Origin: Streptomyces rishiriensis
Lineage (GTDB): Bacteria > Actinomycetota > Actinomycetes > Streptomycetales > Streptomycetaceae
Assembly: GCF_030815485.1 (NCBI RefSeq)
Contig: NZ_JAUSWV010000002.1
Coordinates: 3,596,001 to 3,660,000, forward strand
Direction of reading: 5' to 3'
DNA length: 64,000 bases
Shown here: one piece after another, positions 51,649 through 60,257 of the stretch
How positions within the stretch are numbered: the first letter of the stretch is position 1
How the letters are laid out: the number at the start of each line of letters is the position of its first letter
Notes under the pieces: generated by a model
The model's input: only the letters and a program-made list of their open reading frames with translations
The model's database searches: none
Told to the model about the DNA's origin: nothing
Position numbers and translations under genes: made by a program

Positions 51649-53400
51649 GTGACCAGTACCGCGTCCTCCATGGACTCCACGGACTACCGGCAGGGCCAGG
51701 CGCCGCCCGACCAGCGGCCGTCGTGGCAGCAACGGCTGCGCCGTTTCGGATACACGGCGGAGCCGTCCGCCGACGTCCGGGACCGGCTGGTGCCGCCGTT
51801 CGCGCAGCCCAGCCCCCGGTTGTGGCAGGCGCTCGGCCTCCCGCCCGTGTGGGCGGACCGCATCGCGCGCCGGTCGTCCTGGGGCGGTCCGCTGCTGGTC
51901 ACGCTGCTGGCGGGGGTGCTCCGGTTCTGGCATCTGGGCAGCCCCAAGGCGGTGATATTCGACGAGACGTACTACGCCAAGGACGCGTGGGCGGTCGTCC
52001 ACCGCGGGTTCGAGGTCAACTGGGACAAGAACGCCAACGACGTCATCCTCTCCTCCGGCGGACACGTCACGATCCCGGCGGACGCGGCGTACGTGGTGCA
52101 TCCACCGGTCGGCAAGTACGTGATCGGGCTGGGCGAACTGATCTTCGGGTTCGACCCGTTCGGCTGGCGGTTCATGACGGCGGTGCTCGGCACGCTCAGC
52201 GTCCTGCTGCTGTGCCGCATCGGTCGCCGGATCTTCCGCTCCACGTTCCTGGGCTGCCTGGCGGGCGCGCTGATGGCGGTCGACGGGCTCGCGTTCGTGA
52301 TGAGCCGCACCGCGCTGCTCGACGGCGTGCTGATGTTCTTCGTGCTGGCGGCGTTCGGCTGCCTGGTGGTCGACCGTGACAAGGCGCGCGAGAAACTCGC
52401 CGCCGCGCTCCCGCCCGACGTGGACGGCCGCCACCGCCCCGACCCGCACATCGCGGAGAGCACCCGCATGGGATGGCGCCCCTGGCGCTGGGGCGCGGGC
52501 CTGATGCTGGGCCTGGCCATCGGCACCAAGTGGAACGGCCTGTACATCCTGGTCGCGTTCTGCCTGATGGCCGTGTTGTGGGACGTCGGCTCGCGCAGGG
52601 TTGCGGGCGCCCGCCGCCCGTACCTGGCGGTCCTGAAGCGCGACACGGGCCTCGCGTTCCTGGCCACGGTCCCGGTCGCGCTGGTCACCTACCTGGTCTC
52701 GTGGACGGGCTGGATCCTGTCCGCCACCGACGGCAAGGGCGGTTACTACCGCAACTGGGCGGCCACCGACGGCAAGGGCGGCAGCTGGACCTGGCTGTTC
52801 CCCGACTGGTGGCGCAGCCTGTGGCACTACGAGCACGAGGTCTACGAGTTCCACACCCACCTCACGTCGCCGCACACGTACCAGTCCAACCCGTGGAGCT
52901 GGCTCGTCCTCGGCCGCCCGGTCTCGTACTTCTACGAGTCCCCCACGCCGGGCCGGGACGGCTGCCCGACGGACGCGGGCGAGAAGTGCGCCCGCGAGGT
53001 CCTGGCCATCGGCACCCCGCTGCTGTGGTGGGCGGCCTGCTTCGCGATCGCCTACGTCCTGTGGCGCTGGCTCTTCCGCCGCGACTGGCGGGCCGGCGCG
53101 ATCGTCTGCGGCATCGCGGCCGGCTACCTGCCGTGGTTCATGTACCAGGAACGCACGATCTTCCTCTTCTACGCCGTCGTCTTCCTGCCCTTCCTGTGCC
53201 TGGCGGTGGCGATGATGATCGGCGCGCTCGTCGGGCCACCGGGCGCCGGCGACACCCGCCGCGTGGCGGGCGCCACCGGCGCGGGCGTCCTCGTCCTGCT
53301 CATCGCCTGGAACTTCATCTACTTCTGGCCCCTGTACACCGGCCAGGCGATCCCGATCGACGACTGGCGATCGCGGATGTGGCTGGACACCTGGGTGTAG
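51649..53400 (+). CDS. pmt: Protein O-mannosyltransferase
   Basis: Pmt transfers mannose from polyprenyl-phosphate mannose to exported proteins; in S. coelicolor it is needed for phage phiC31 infection. The 583-residue GT39 membrane protein has about eleven helices. The catalytic loop reads KAVIFDETYYAKDAWAVVHR (acidic pair DE), with YVVHPPVGKYVIGLGELIFG, RTALLDGVLMFFVLAAFGCL, and C-terminal DDWRSRMWLDTWV. GTG at 51649 is used. A terminator hairpin lies 21 nt after the stop. Confidence 0.93.
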   Translation: MTSTASSMDSTDYRQGQAPPDQRPSWQQRLRRFGYTAEPSADVRDRLVPPFAQPSPRLWQALGLPPVWADRIARRSSWGGPLLVTLLAGVLRFWHLGSPKAVIFDETYYAKDAWAVVHRGFEVNWDKNANDVILSSGGHVTIPADAAYVVHPPVGKYVIGLGELIFGFDPFGWRFMTAVLGTLSVLLLCRIGRRIFRSTFLGCLAGALMAVDGLAFVMSRTALLDGVLMFFVLAAFGCLVVDRDKAREKLAAALPPDVDGRHRPDPHIAESTRMGWRPWRWGAGLMLGLAIGTKWNGLYILVAFCLMAVLWDVGSRRVAGARRPYLAVLKRDTGLAFLATVPVALVTYLVSWTGWILSATDGKGGYYRNWAATDGKGGSWTWLFPDWWRSLWHYEHEVYEFHTHLTSPHTYQSNPWSWLVLGRPVSYFYESPTPGRDGCPTDAGEKCAREVLAIGTPLLWWAACFAIAYVLWRWLFRRDWRAGAIVCGIAAGYLPWFMYQERTIFLFYAVVFLPFLCLAVAMMIGALVGPPGAGDTRRVAGATGAGVLVLLIAWNFIYFWPLYTGQAIPIDDWRSRMWLDTWV

Positions 53401-53421
53401 CCCGGCAGACGTACCGACGTC

Positions 53422-53456
53422 CCGAGGGGGAGCGGCAGATCGCCGCTCCCCCTCGG
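53422..53456 (+). terminator. Terminator after pmt
   Basis: CCGAGGGGGAGCGGC and GCCGCTCCCCCTCGG form a perfect 15-bp stem around AGATC, starting 21 nt after the pmt stop. Confidence 0.88.
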
Positions 53457-53675
53457 TCGTCGCCGGCCTTCGGCGGAGGTCCGGCCGGTTCCGGCGGCGA
53501 GGGGCGGGCGGGCGGGACCTTCTCCCCGGGACGGACGGCGGTCCGTCCGGGGCCGGGTCGAGAGTACGGTGGCGGTACCGAGCGCACTTCGCACGCCGTC
53601 ATCCGTTTCGGCGTCGCCCTCGGGGAACGGCAATGCCGGAGCACATCGTGCCCGGCCGGAGAAGAGCCGCCCCAC

Positions 53676-54851
53676 ATGAGCCTGATGAGTCTCGGAGTAC
53701 TCGCCTCCTCCCGCAAGGAGAACGAGTTCCGTCTACCGCTGCACCCCCGCCACCTCGACCGGATCGCCCCGGACGTACGCGCGCGGATCTTCCTCGAACA
53801 GGGCTACGGCGAGCGCTTCGGCGTGGCCGACGACGCGCTGCGACCACTCGTGGCCGGGCTGCGCTCCCGCGAGCAGCTCATCGCCGAGTCCGACATCGTG
53901 CTGCTGCCCAAACCGACGCACGACGACATCGCCGAGCTGCGCGAGGGTCAGATCCTGTGGGGATGGCCGCACTGCGTGCAGGACGAGAAGATGACCCAGA
54001 TCGGCATCGACCGACGGCTGACCCTGATCGCCTGGGAGGCCATGAACCACTGGACCTCCACCGGCGCCTTCAGCGTCCACGTGTTCCACAAGAACAACGA
54101 GCTCGCCGGCTACTGCTCGGTCCTGCACGCCCTCCAGCTCGGCGGGCTGACCGGCAGCTACGGGCGCCGCCTGCGCGCGGTGGTCATCAGCTTCGGCGCC
54201 ACGGCGCGCGGAGCGGTCACGGGCCTGGGCGCCATGGGCGTCACCGACGTCACGGTGCTCACCCAGCGGGCCGCCGCGGCGGTCGCCTCGCCGATGCCCT
54301 CGGTCGTGATGGCCCACTTCGAGGAGCAGGAGGACGATCCGTCGAGCCTGCGGGCCGTCACCGCGGCCGGTTCCATGCCGATGGCGGAGTACCTGGCCGG
54401 GTTCGACATCATCGTCAACTGCGTCCTCCAGGACACCGACGCGCCGCTCATGTTCGTCACGGACCGGGAACTCCCCCTGTTCCGTCCGGGGACCTTCTTC
54501 GTCGACGTCGCCTGCGACGAGGGCATGGGCTTCGAATGGGCCCGCCCGACGACCTTCGGCGATCCGATGCCCACGGTGGGGTCGGGCTGTCACTACTACG
54601 CGGTCGACCACAGCCCGTCCCACCTGTGGAACTCCGCCACCTGGGAGATCAGCGAGGCGCTCCTTCCCTACCTGCGGAAGGTGATGAGCGGCCCGGCGGC
54701 CTGGGACGCCGACGTCACGGTCGGCAAGGCCATCGAGATCCGCGACGGCGTCGTCCAGAACCCGAAGATCCTCTCCTTCCAGCACCGGGCAGCCGCGTAT
54801 CCCCACCTTCTCGAGGCGCCGGCGGCCGCGTCGGGCGGCTCGGAGCTCTAG
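53676..54851 (+). CDS. Alanine dehydrogenase-fold enzyme, N5-(carboxyethyl)ornithine synthase-like
   Basis: The 391-residue protein has the alanine dehydrogenase / PNT N-terminal fold: GVLASSRKENEFRLPLHPRH, IFLEQGYGERFGVADDAL and DIVLLPKPTHDDIAELREGQ. The central part, AWEAMNHWTSTGAFSVHVFH and NNELAGYCSVLHALQLGGL, then a Rossmann stretch AVVISFGATARGAVTGLGAM, is closer to N5-(carboxyethyl)ornithine synthase than to alanine dehydrogenase. It would reduce an imine between pyruvate and an amino acid with NADPH; the substrate is inference. ATG at 53676 is preceded by GGAGAAGAG. An upstream open frame overlaps pmt and is rejected. It sits alone between pmt and the PBP genes. Confidence 0.8.
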   Translation: MSLMSLGVLASSRKENEFRLPLHPRHLDRIAPDVRARIFLEQGYGERFGVADDALRPLVAGLRSREQLIAESDIVLLPKPTHDDIAELREGQILWGWPHCVQDEKMTQIGIDRRLTLIAWEAMNHWTSTGAFSVHVFHKNNELAGYCSVLHALQLGGLTGSYGRRLRAVVISFGATARGAVTGLGAMGVTDVTVLTQRAAAAVASPMPSVVMAHFEEQEDDPSSLRAVTAAGSMPMAEYLAGFDIIVNCVLQDTDAPLMFVTDRELPLFRPGTFFVDVACDEGMGFEWARPTTFGDPMPTVGSGCHYYAVDHSPSHLWNSATWEISEALLPYLRKVMSGPAAWDADVTVGKAIEIRDGVVQNPKILSFQHRAAAYPHLLEAPAAASGGSEL

Positions 54852-55060
54852 TCCGGCAGGGGTCCTCCCGGACCGGATCACGCGGACGCCGGCCGCTTCC
54901 GGCGTCCTGCGCCAGCGGATTCCGGCGTCCTGCGCGAGCGCACCGCGGTCCCGGTCGGCGACCGGCGTTCACGTATGCGGCCGGATACATGGGTCTAACG
55001 ATTGCGGAAACTCTCGCCCCTCCCACCACGCTTTCCGCTTACTGTGAGCCTGAGGGGATT

Positions 55061-55080
55061 TTTCTGAACGCGTTCAGAAA
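55061..55080. promoter_or_regulatory. Perfect 20-bp palindrome upstream of the first PBP gene
   Basis: TTTCTGAACGCGTTCAGAAA reads the same on both strands. Its core TGAACGCGTTCA looks like a LacI/GntR-type operator. It lies 45 nt before the PBP start and after a T-run, so it could also form a hairpin in the leader. Confidence 0.65.
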
Positions 55081-55124
55081 GCGCCCGCGGGGACACGGAC
55101 GGGAACAACGGGGAGGGCGTGGGC

Positions 55125-56762
55125 ATGCGCAAGGGGGCCAAGGCAGCGGTCGTCGGCTCGGTCTTCGCGGTCATGGTGGGCGGGGCCGGGTACGGGGCCT
55201 TCAACATCGTGAACGCGCTGAACGGGGGCGGGAGCGGGTCCGGCGGCCCGGGGGGCAGCGAGCCGGTGGCCGTGAAGACCGGGCCGCCCAGCGGGTCCGA
55301 GGTGAAGGACACGAGCACCGAGTTCTTCGCCGCCTGGGAGAAGGGACAGCCCGTGGCGGCCGCCGCTCTCACCAACAACGCGGCGAAGGCCGAGCCCCTG
55401 CTGACCTCCTACGGCCAGTCGGCGCACATCACCGGCGTGAAGATCACGCCGGGCGCGGCGGTGGGCGACAGCGTGCCCTTCACCGTCAAGGCCACGGTGT
55501 CGTACGAGGGGAAGTCCAAACCCCTCTCCTACAAGAGCGAGCTGACCGTCGTACGGGGCGTCACCACCGGTAAGGCGCTGGTCGACTGGGAGCCCTCGGT
55601 CGTCCACCCCGAGCTGAAGTCCATGGACGACACGCTGGTCACGGGCTCGTCGGCGGCGCCGTCGATCGAGGCCGTGGACCGTGACGGCAAGGTGCTCACC
55701 AAGGAGAAGTACCCCTCGCTGGGGCCGATCCTGGACCAGCTGCGCGCCAAGTACGGGAACAAGGCCGGGGGGACGGCCGGCGTCGAGCTGGCGATCAGAC
55801 ACGCCACCCAGGACACCGCCGACACCCCGCTGCTGACCCTCGCCGAGGGCAAGGCGGGCAAGGTGCCCACCACTCTCAGCGCGGACGTGCAGGCGGCCGC
55901 GGAGAAGGCGGTGAACAAGTACAACCAGTCGTCGGTCGTGGCCGTCAAGCCGAGCACCGGTGAGGTGCTGGCGGTCGCCAACAACCGGACGGACGGCTGG
56001 AACGCCGCGTTCCTCGGAGAGGTGGCGCCCGGCTCCACCATGAAGATCGTCAGCGCGGCCACCCTCATCGACAACGGGCTGACCACGGCGAACGGTCCCG
56101 CGCCCTGTCCGCCCTCGGCCGTCTCCGAGAGCCAGACCTTCCACAACATCACCGGCATGAAGCCGAACGAGAAGGCGACCCTCGCCGAGAGCTTCGCCCG
56201 CTCCTGCAACACGGCGTTCGTGAAGTTCGCGGACGAGGTGAAGGCCGACTCGCTGACGAACGAGGCCCGGGACCGCTTCGGGATCGGCCTCGACTGGCAG
56301 ACCGGGATCCCGTCCTTCGACGGCTCCGTCCCGGCGGCCGGCGGCCCGGACACCGCGGCCGGCCTGATCGGCCAGGGCCAGGTCCAGATGAACCCGCTGA
56401 ACATGGCGTCGGTCACGGCGACCGCGATGACGGGCGCCTTCCGGCAGCCGGTGATCGTGCCGCTCAGCCTCGACGGCCGGGAACCGGCACGCGCGCGTGG
56501 CCTGTCGTCGAGCACCGTGCAGCAACTGCGCTCCATGATGAACCGCACCGCTACCAGCGGCACCGCGGCCGAGGTGATGGCCGGGCTGAGCGGCCGGATC
56601 GGCGCGAAGACCGGTTCCGCCGAGGTCGACGGGCAGAGCAGGTCCGACAGCTGGTTCACCGGATACCGGGGTGATGTCGCGGCCGCCGCGATGACCCAGG
56701 ACGGCGGTCACGGCGTCGACGCGTCCGGCCCGATCGTCGTGGACGTGCTGCGGGCGGGATGA
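55125..56762 (+). CDS. Class B penicillin-binding protein (MecA_N plus transpeptidase)
   Basis: The 545-residue protein has one N-terminal membrane anchor (AAVVGSVFAVMVGGAGYGAF), a linker rich in Gly/Ser, a MecA_N/NTF2-like domain (TEFFAAWEKGQPVAAAALTN), and a C-terminal transpeptidase. Active-site motifs are S304TMK (GEVAPGSTMKIVSAATLI), S360CN (FARSCNTAFVKF) and K495TG (IGAKTGSAEV). It cross-links peptidoglycan stems outside the membrane and is beta-lactam sensitive by family. ATG at 55125 has GGGGAGG seven bases ahead and is preferred to GTG 55119. A paralogue follows in the same direction. Confidence 0.94.
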   Translation: MRKGAKAAVVGSVFAVMVGGAGYGAFNIVNALNGGGSGSGGPGGSEPVAVKTGPPSGSEVKDTSTEFFAAWEKGQPVAAAALTNNAAKAEPLLTSYGQSAHITGVKITPGAAVGDSVPFTVKATVSYEGKSKPLSYKSELTVVRGVTTGKALVDWEPSVVHPELKSMDDTLVTGSSAAPSIEAVDRDGKVLTKEKYPSLGPILDQLRAKYGNKAGGTAGVELAIRHATQDTADTPLLTLAEGKAGKVPTTLSADVQAAAEKAVNKYNQSSVVAVKPSTGEVLAVANNRTDGWNAAFLGEVAPGSTMKIVSAATLIDNGLTTANGPAPCPPSAVSESQTFHNITGMKPNEKATLAESFARSCNTAFVKFADEVKADSLTNEARDRFGIGLDWQTGIPSFDGSVPAAGGPDTAAGLIGQGQVQMNPLNMASVTATAMTGAFRQPVIVPLSLDGREPARARGLSSSTVQQLRSMMNRTATSGTAAEVMAGLSGRIGAKTGSAEVDGQSRSDSWFTGYRGDVAAAAMTQDGGHGVDASGPIVVDVLRAG

Positions 56763-56777
56763 GCCGACGGGACGGTG

Positions 56778-56801
56778 GGTGACGTCACAGGTGACGTCAC
56801 C
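56778..56801. promoter_or_regulatory. Tandem GGTGACGTCAC palindromes between the two PBP genes
   Basis: GGTGACGTCAC at 56778-56788 and GGTGACGTCACC at 56790-56801 are two copies of a palindrome, centred 12 bp apart. They lie about 105 nt upstream of the second PBP start. An operator is likely; the GTGACGTCAC core is compatible with CRP-like sites but not diagnostic. Confidence 0.65.
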
Positions 56802-56904
56802 TCACAGGACGGGACCCTAGGGTGGTAGCCGTCGTTGGGGTCAGTGAGGGCAACGAGGGCAGCGGGGCTGGGGGGAAGCCCCTGGGGATCCGGAGGATCT
56901 GGCA

Positions 56905-58584
56905 GTGGGCAAGCGAAGGCGTGTCGAAGAGCGGCGCAGGAAGCGACGGCCCGCCGTGGCCGGCGGCATGATCGCCGTCGTGGTCGGCGGGGCGGGCATC
57001 GGCGTCTACGCCCTGTACGGCGGCGGAGCGGCGGCCGACGAGGGTGCCGCGGCGGCGGTCAACGGCACGCAGGTGCCGCGCGTCAGGGCCGACGCGCCGT
57101 CCGCGACCGAGGCGAAGACCACCGCCACCCGGTTCCTGACCGCCTGGCAGCAGGGCGAGGTGTCCGCAGCGGCCGCCGCCACGGACGACTCCGCGGCCGC
57201 CACCGCCCTGCTGACCGGCTACACCAAGGACGCCCATGTCACGGGCGTCACCCTCACCGCGGGCAGGCCCAGCGGCGCCAAGGTCCCGTTCTCCGTGAAG
57301 GGCACGGTGAAGTACAAGGGCGTCAGCAAGGCGCTCACGTACCGCAGTGCCCTCACCGTCGTCCGCAACCCCACCAACGGCAAGGCGCAGGTCGACTGGC
57401 ACGCGTCCGTCGTCCATCCGGACCTCCAGGACGGCGACACGCTCGTCACCGGCGAGTCCGGCACCCCGCCGGTCAAGGCCGTCGACAGTGCGGGCGGCGA
57501 ACTCACCGTCGCCGAGTACCCCTCGCTCGAGCCGGTCCTGGACGGGCTGCGGGAAAAGTACGGCAAGAAGGCGGGCGGCAAGGCCGGCGTGGAGCTCCAG
57601 GTCGTCCGCGGCAAGGCGTCGAAGGCGAAGAAGGCCTCCGACAAGACGCTGCTGGAGCTCAGCAAGGGCACTCCCGGCACCGTGAGGACCACGCTGAGCC
57701 CGACCCTCCAGGCGGCCGCCGAGCAGCAGGTGGCGAAGACCCCGCGGTCGTCGGTCGTCGTGATGCGCCCCTCCACGGGCGAGATCCTCGCGGTGGCCAA
57801 CGCGAGCCACGGCTTCAACACCGCGTTCAACGGCTCGCTCGCGCCCGGCTCCACGATGAAGGTCATCACCTCGTCCCTCCTCCTCGAGAAGGACCTGGCG
57901 TCGGCGGACAAGGTGCACCCCTGTCCGAAGACGTTCACCTACGGCGGCTGGAAGTTCCACAACGACGACGACTTCCAGATCACCGGCGGCACCTTCAAGG
58001 CGAGCTTCGCGCGCTCCTGCAACACCGCCTTCATCAGCCAGGCGCCGGAGCTGGACAACGACAGCCTGACCAAGCAGGCGCAGCAGGTCTTCGGTCTGTC
58101 GATGAACAACTGGGCGATCGGCGTCCCGTCCTTCGACGGCTCGGTGCCGGTGCAGTCGGCGGCCCAGATGGCGGCGTCGCTGATCGGCCAGGGCGGGGTC
58201 CGGATGAACCCGCTCAACATGGCGTCGGTCGCCTCCACCGTGAAGGCGGGCGCCTTCCACCAGCCGTATCTGGTCGCCCCGTCCGTGGACGACCGCACGC
58301 TGGCGACGGCCTCGCGCACGATGTCGTCGTCCACGCTGTCGCAACTGCGGGAGCTGATGAACTACACCGCCGCGGCCGGCACCGCAGCGGAGGCGATGTC
58401 CGGTCTGGGCCCCGACTACGGCGCCAAGACGGGCTCGGCCGAGGTCGACAACCAGGAGAAGCCCAACGGCTGGTTCACCGCCTACCGCGGCGACCTGGCG
58501 GCCGCCGGCGTCGTCCAGGCGGGCGGCCACGGCGGCGACACGGCCGGACCGATCGTGGCGGCGCTGCTGCGCCTCGGCGGCTGA
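56905..58584 (+). CDS. Class B penicillin-binding protein, paralogue of the preceding PBP
   Basis: The 559-residue protein has the same layout: a basic start MGKRRRVEERRRKRRPAVAG, a membrane anchor (MIAVVVGGAGIGVYALY), a MecA_N-type domain (ATRFLTAWQQGEVSAAAAAT), and a transpeptidase with S316TMK (LAPGSTMKVITS), S371CN (FARSCNTAFISQ) and K508TG (GAKTGSAEVDNQ). GTG at 56905 follows CGGAGGATC. It lies directly before ssgE; in Streptomyces, SALPs recruit PBPs during sporulation, so joint function is plausible. Confidence 0.94.
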   Translation: MGKRRRVEERRRKRRPAVAGGMIAVVVGGAGIGVYALYGGGAAADEGAAAAVNGTQVPRVRADAPSATEAKTTATRFLTAWQQGEVSAAAAATDDSAAATALLTGYTKDAHVTGVTLTAGRPSGAKVPFSVKGTVKYKGVSKALTYRSALTVVRNPTNGKAQVDWHASVVHPDLQDGDTLVTGESGTPPVKAVDSAGGELTVAEYPSLEPVLDGLREKYGKKAGGKAGVELQVVRGKASKAKKASDKTLLELSKGTPGTVRTTLSPTLQAAAEQQVAKTPRSSVVVMRPSTGEILAVANASHGFNTAFNGSLAPGSTMKVITSSLLLEKDLASADKVHPCPKTFTYGGWKFHNDDDFQITGGTFKASFARSCNTAFISQAPELDNDSLTKQAQQVFGLSMNNWAIGVPSFDGSVPVQSAAQMAASLIGQGGVRMNPLNMASVASTVKAGAFHQPYLVAPSVDDRTLATASRTMSSSTLSQLRELMNYTAAAGTAAEAMSGLGPDYGAKTGSAEVDNQEKPNGWFTAYRGDLAAAGVVQAGGHGGDTAGPIVAALLRLGG

Positions 58585-58604
58585 GAACGCCGGGGCCGGG
58601 CCGG

Positions 58605-58961
58605 CTAGTGCGTGACGGTCTGCTGCACCGTGGCCATGTAGGTCCGGCGCAGGAACCGCAGCAGCGTCTTCGACTCGAACTGCACGACGGAGACGCCGTG
58701 CGGGGAGTGGAACTCGACGACGGTCTGGACGCGCCCGCACGGCCACACCCGTACCTCGCCGGTACCGCTGGGGGCGCGCAGCCCCTGTTCGAGGAGGGTG
58801 CGGGAGAACGTCCACTCGCGCCGGTCGGGCAGCCCGACACGGACCGACCGGGGGTCGTGCGGGTCGTACCGCAGCACTACGGGTGCGGCCGTGCCTTCTT
58901 CCTCGGCCTGGTCGGCGTCGGTGACGATGTGGGCTCGCGCGTACTGTTCGACTACGGACAT
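58605..58961 (-). CDS. ssgE: SsgA-like sporulation protein, probably SsgE
   Basis: The 118-residue protein has the SALP pattern: PVVLRYDPHDPRSVRVGLPD, REWTFSRTLLEQGLRAPSGT, GEVRVWPCGRVQTVVEFHSP and LLRFLRRTYMATV. SALPs exist only in sporulating actinobacteria and steer cell-wall synthesis and autolysis; SsgE is implicated in spore separation. Its position beside two PBP genes matches the ssgE locus as I recall it in S. coelicolor. ATG at 58961 is used. It converges with the second PBP, 20 nt between stops. Confidence 0.9.
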   Translation of the reverse strand: MSVVEQYARAHIVTDADQAEEEGTAAPVVLRYDPHDPRSVRVGLPDRREWTFSRTLLEQGLRAPSGTGEVRVWPCGRVQTVVEFHSPHGVSVVQFESKTLLRFLRRTYMATVQQTVTH

Positions 58962-59034
58962 CGGCCGACCCTCTCACGCAGCGTGACCTGTGCGGAAGCT
59001 GTGCGTCCACTCCCCTTCCAATGTCGCATATTTT

Positions 59035-59053
59035 GCGGATTGCGCTCATCCGC
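59035..59053. promoter_or_regulatory. Inverted repeat GCGGAT...ATCCGC in the ssgE-cbiM region
   Basis: Six-base arms with spacer TGCGCTC lie 74 nt upstream of the ssgE start and 127 nt upstream of cbiM. This may be an operator for either divergent gene. Confidence 0.4.
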
Positions 59054-59143
59054 GCAGGCGTATATCTCACTTGTGGGATGAACGGGGTCGGCACAGGCCT
59101 CTACAGATCTGCCGCCCGGCCGGAGAGACAAGCCGTGCGCTCT

Positions 59144-59158
59144 TGCGAACCGTTCGCA
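59144..59158 (+). promoter_or_regulatory. Candidate metal-regulator operator before cbiMN
   Basis: TGCGAAC-C-GTTCGCA is a perfect 7+1+7 inverted repeat, 21 nt upstream of the cbiM start. Its length and placement suit a Fur/Nur-type repressor site over a core promoter. It does not match a consensus I can name. Confidence 0.5.
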
Positions 59159-59179
59159 TTAAGCCATTATCATCGTCGG

Positions 59180-60253
59180 GTGCACGTACCCGACGGATTC
59201 ATCAACGCCCCGACCTCAGCCGTGACCGGAGTCGTCGCCGCCGGCGCGATCGCCGTGAGCCTGCGCGGCGCGCGGCGCGAGCTCGACGACCGGACCGCGC
59301 CGCTGGCCGGCCTGGTGGCCGCGTTCATCTTCGCCGTGCAGATGCTGAACTTCCCCGTCGCGGCGGGGACCAGCGGCCATCTGCTCGGCGGCGCTCTCGC
59401 CGCGATACTCGTGGGCCCCTACACCGGGGTCCTGTGCGTGTCCGTGGTCCTGCTGATGCAGGGCATCCTCTTCGCCGACGGCGGTCTGACCGCACTCGGC
59501 GTGAACATCACCGACATGGCGATCGTGACGACCGTCGTGGCGTACGCCGTCTTCCGCGGCCTGGTGAAGGTGCTGCCGCGGGGCCGCCGGTCCATCACCG
59601 TCGCGTCGTTCGTCGCCGCCGTCCTGTCCGTGCCCGCCGCCGCCGTCGCCTTCACGTTCATCTACTGGATCGGCGGCACCACCGACGTGTCGATCGGCAA
59701 GGTGGCGACCGCGATGATCGGCGTGCATGTGCTGATCGGCATCGGCGAGGCCGTGATCACCGCGCTGACCGTGGGTGCCGTCGTCGCCGTACGGCCGGAT
59801 CTCGTCCACGGCGCGCGCGATCTGCGGCAGACGCTTCAGCTGCGGGTGCACGGTGAACTCGTCGACGCTCCGGCGGCCGACGAGACGCCGGCCGGCGCGC
59901 GGACGGCGCCCGTGGCGGCGCGCACCTCTCGCCGCACGCTGTGGGTGACGGGCCTCGTCACCTCCCTCGTCCTGGCCGGCTTCGTCAGCTTCTACGCCTC
60001 CGCGAACCCCGACGGCCTGGAGAAGGTCGCCGCCGACAAGGGGATCGACAAGAAGGCCGAGGAACACGCGTCCGCCGACTCCCCGCTCGCCGACTACGGC
60101 GTCAAGGACGTGACGAACGCCCGGCTGTCCGGCGGCCTCGCCGGCGTGATCGGCGTCGGCACGACCGTCGTCGCGGGCAGCGCGGTGTTCTGGGCGGTGC
60201 GCAGGCGCCGCACGGGCGGCGACGTGTCGCCGACGGCCGTCGAGAACGTCTGA
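59180..60253 (+). CDS. cbiM: ECF cobalt/nickel transporter substrate component CbiM fused to PDGLE (CbiN-like) domain
   Basis: The 357-residue membrane protein starts VHVPDGFINAPTSAVTGVVA; the N-terminal Met-His-x-x-His-type metal site is reduced to VHVPD as in Streptomyces proteins. CbiM helices run to about residue 230 (GTSGHLLGGALAAILVGPYT is the signature). The C-terminal part holds a helix, then SANPDGLEKVAADKGIDKKA (PDGLE motif), then a final helix. GTG at 59180 is chosen because the upstream frame to 59021 spans the promoter. Cobalt or nickel cannot be separated by sequence. cbiQ and cbiO follow. Confidence 0.93.
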   Translation: MHVPDGFINAPTSAVTGVVAAGAIAVSLRGARRELDDRTAPLAGLVAAFIFAVQMLNFPVAAGTSGHLLGGALAAILVGPYTGVLCVSVVLLMQGILFADGGLTALGVNITDMAIVTTVVAYAVFRGLVKVLPRGRRSITVASFVAAVLSVPAAAVAFTFIYWIGGTTDVSIGKVATAMIGVHVLIGIGEAVITALTVGAVVAVRPDLVHGARDLRQTLQLRVHGELVDAPAADETPAGARTAPVAARTSRRTLWVTGLVTSLVLAGFVSFYASANPDGLEKVAADKGIDKKAEEHASADSPLADYGVKDVTNARLSGGLAGVIGVGTTVVAGSAVFWAVRRRRTGGDVSPTAVENV

Positions 60254-60257
60254 CGTC

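Noticed and set aside
59000..59179. Cobalamin riboswitch before cbiM
   Set aside because: I cannot find the B12-box or the folded core; only short inverted repeats are present.
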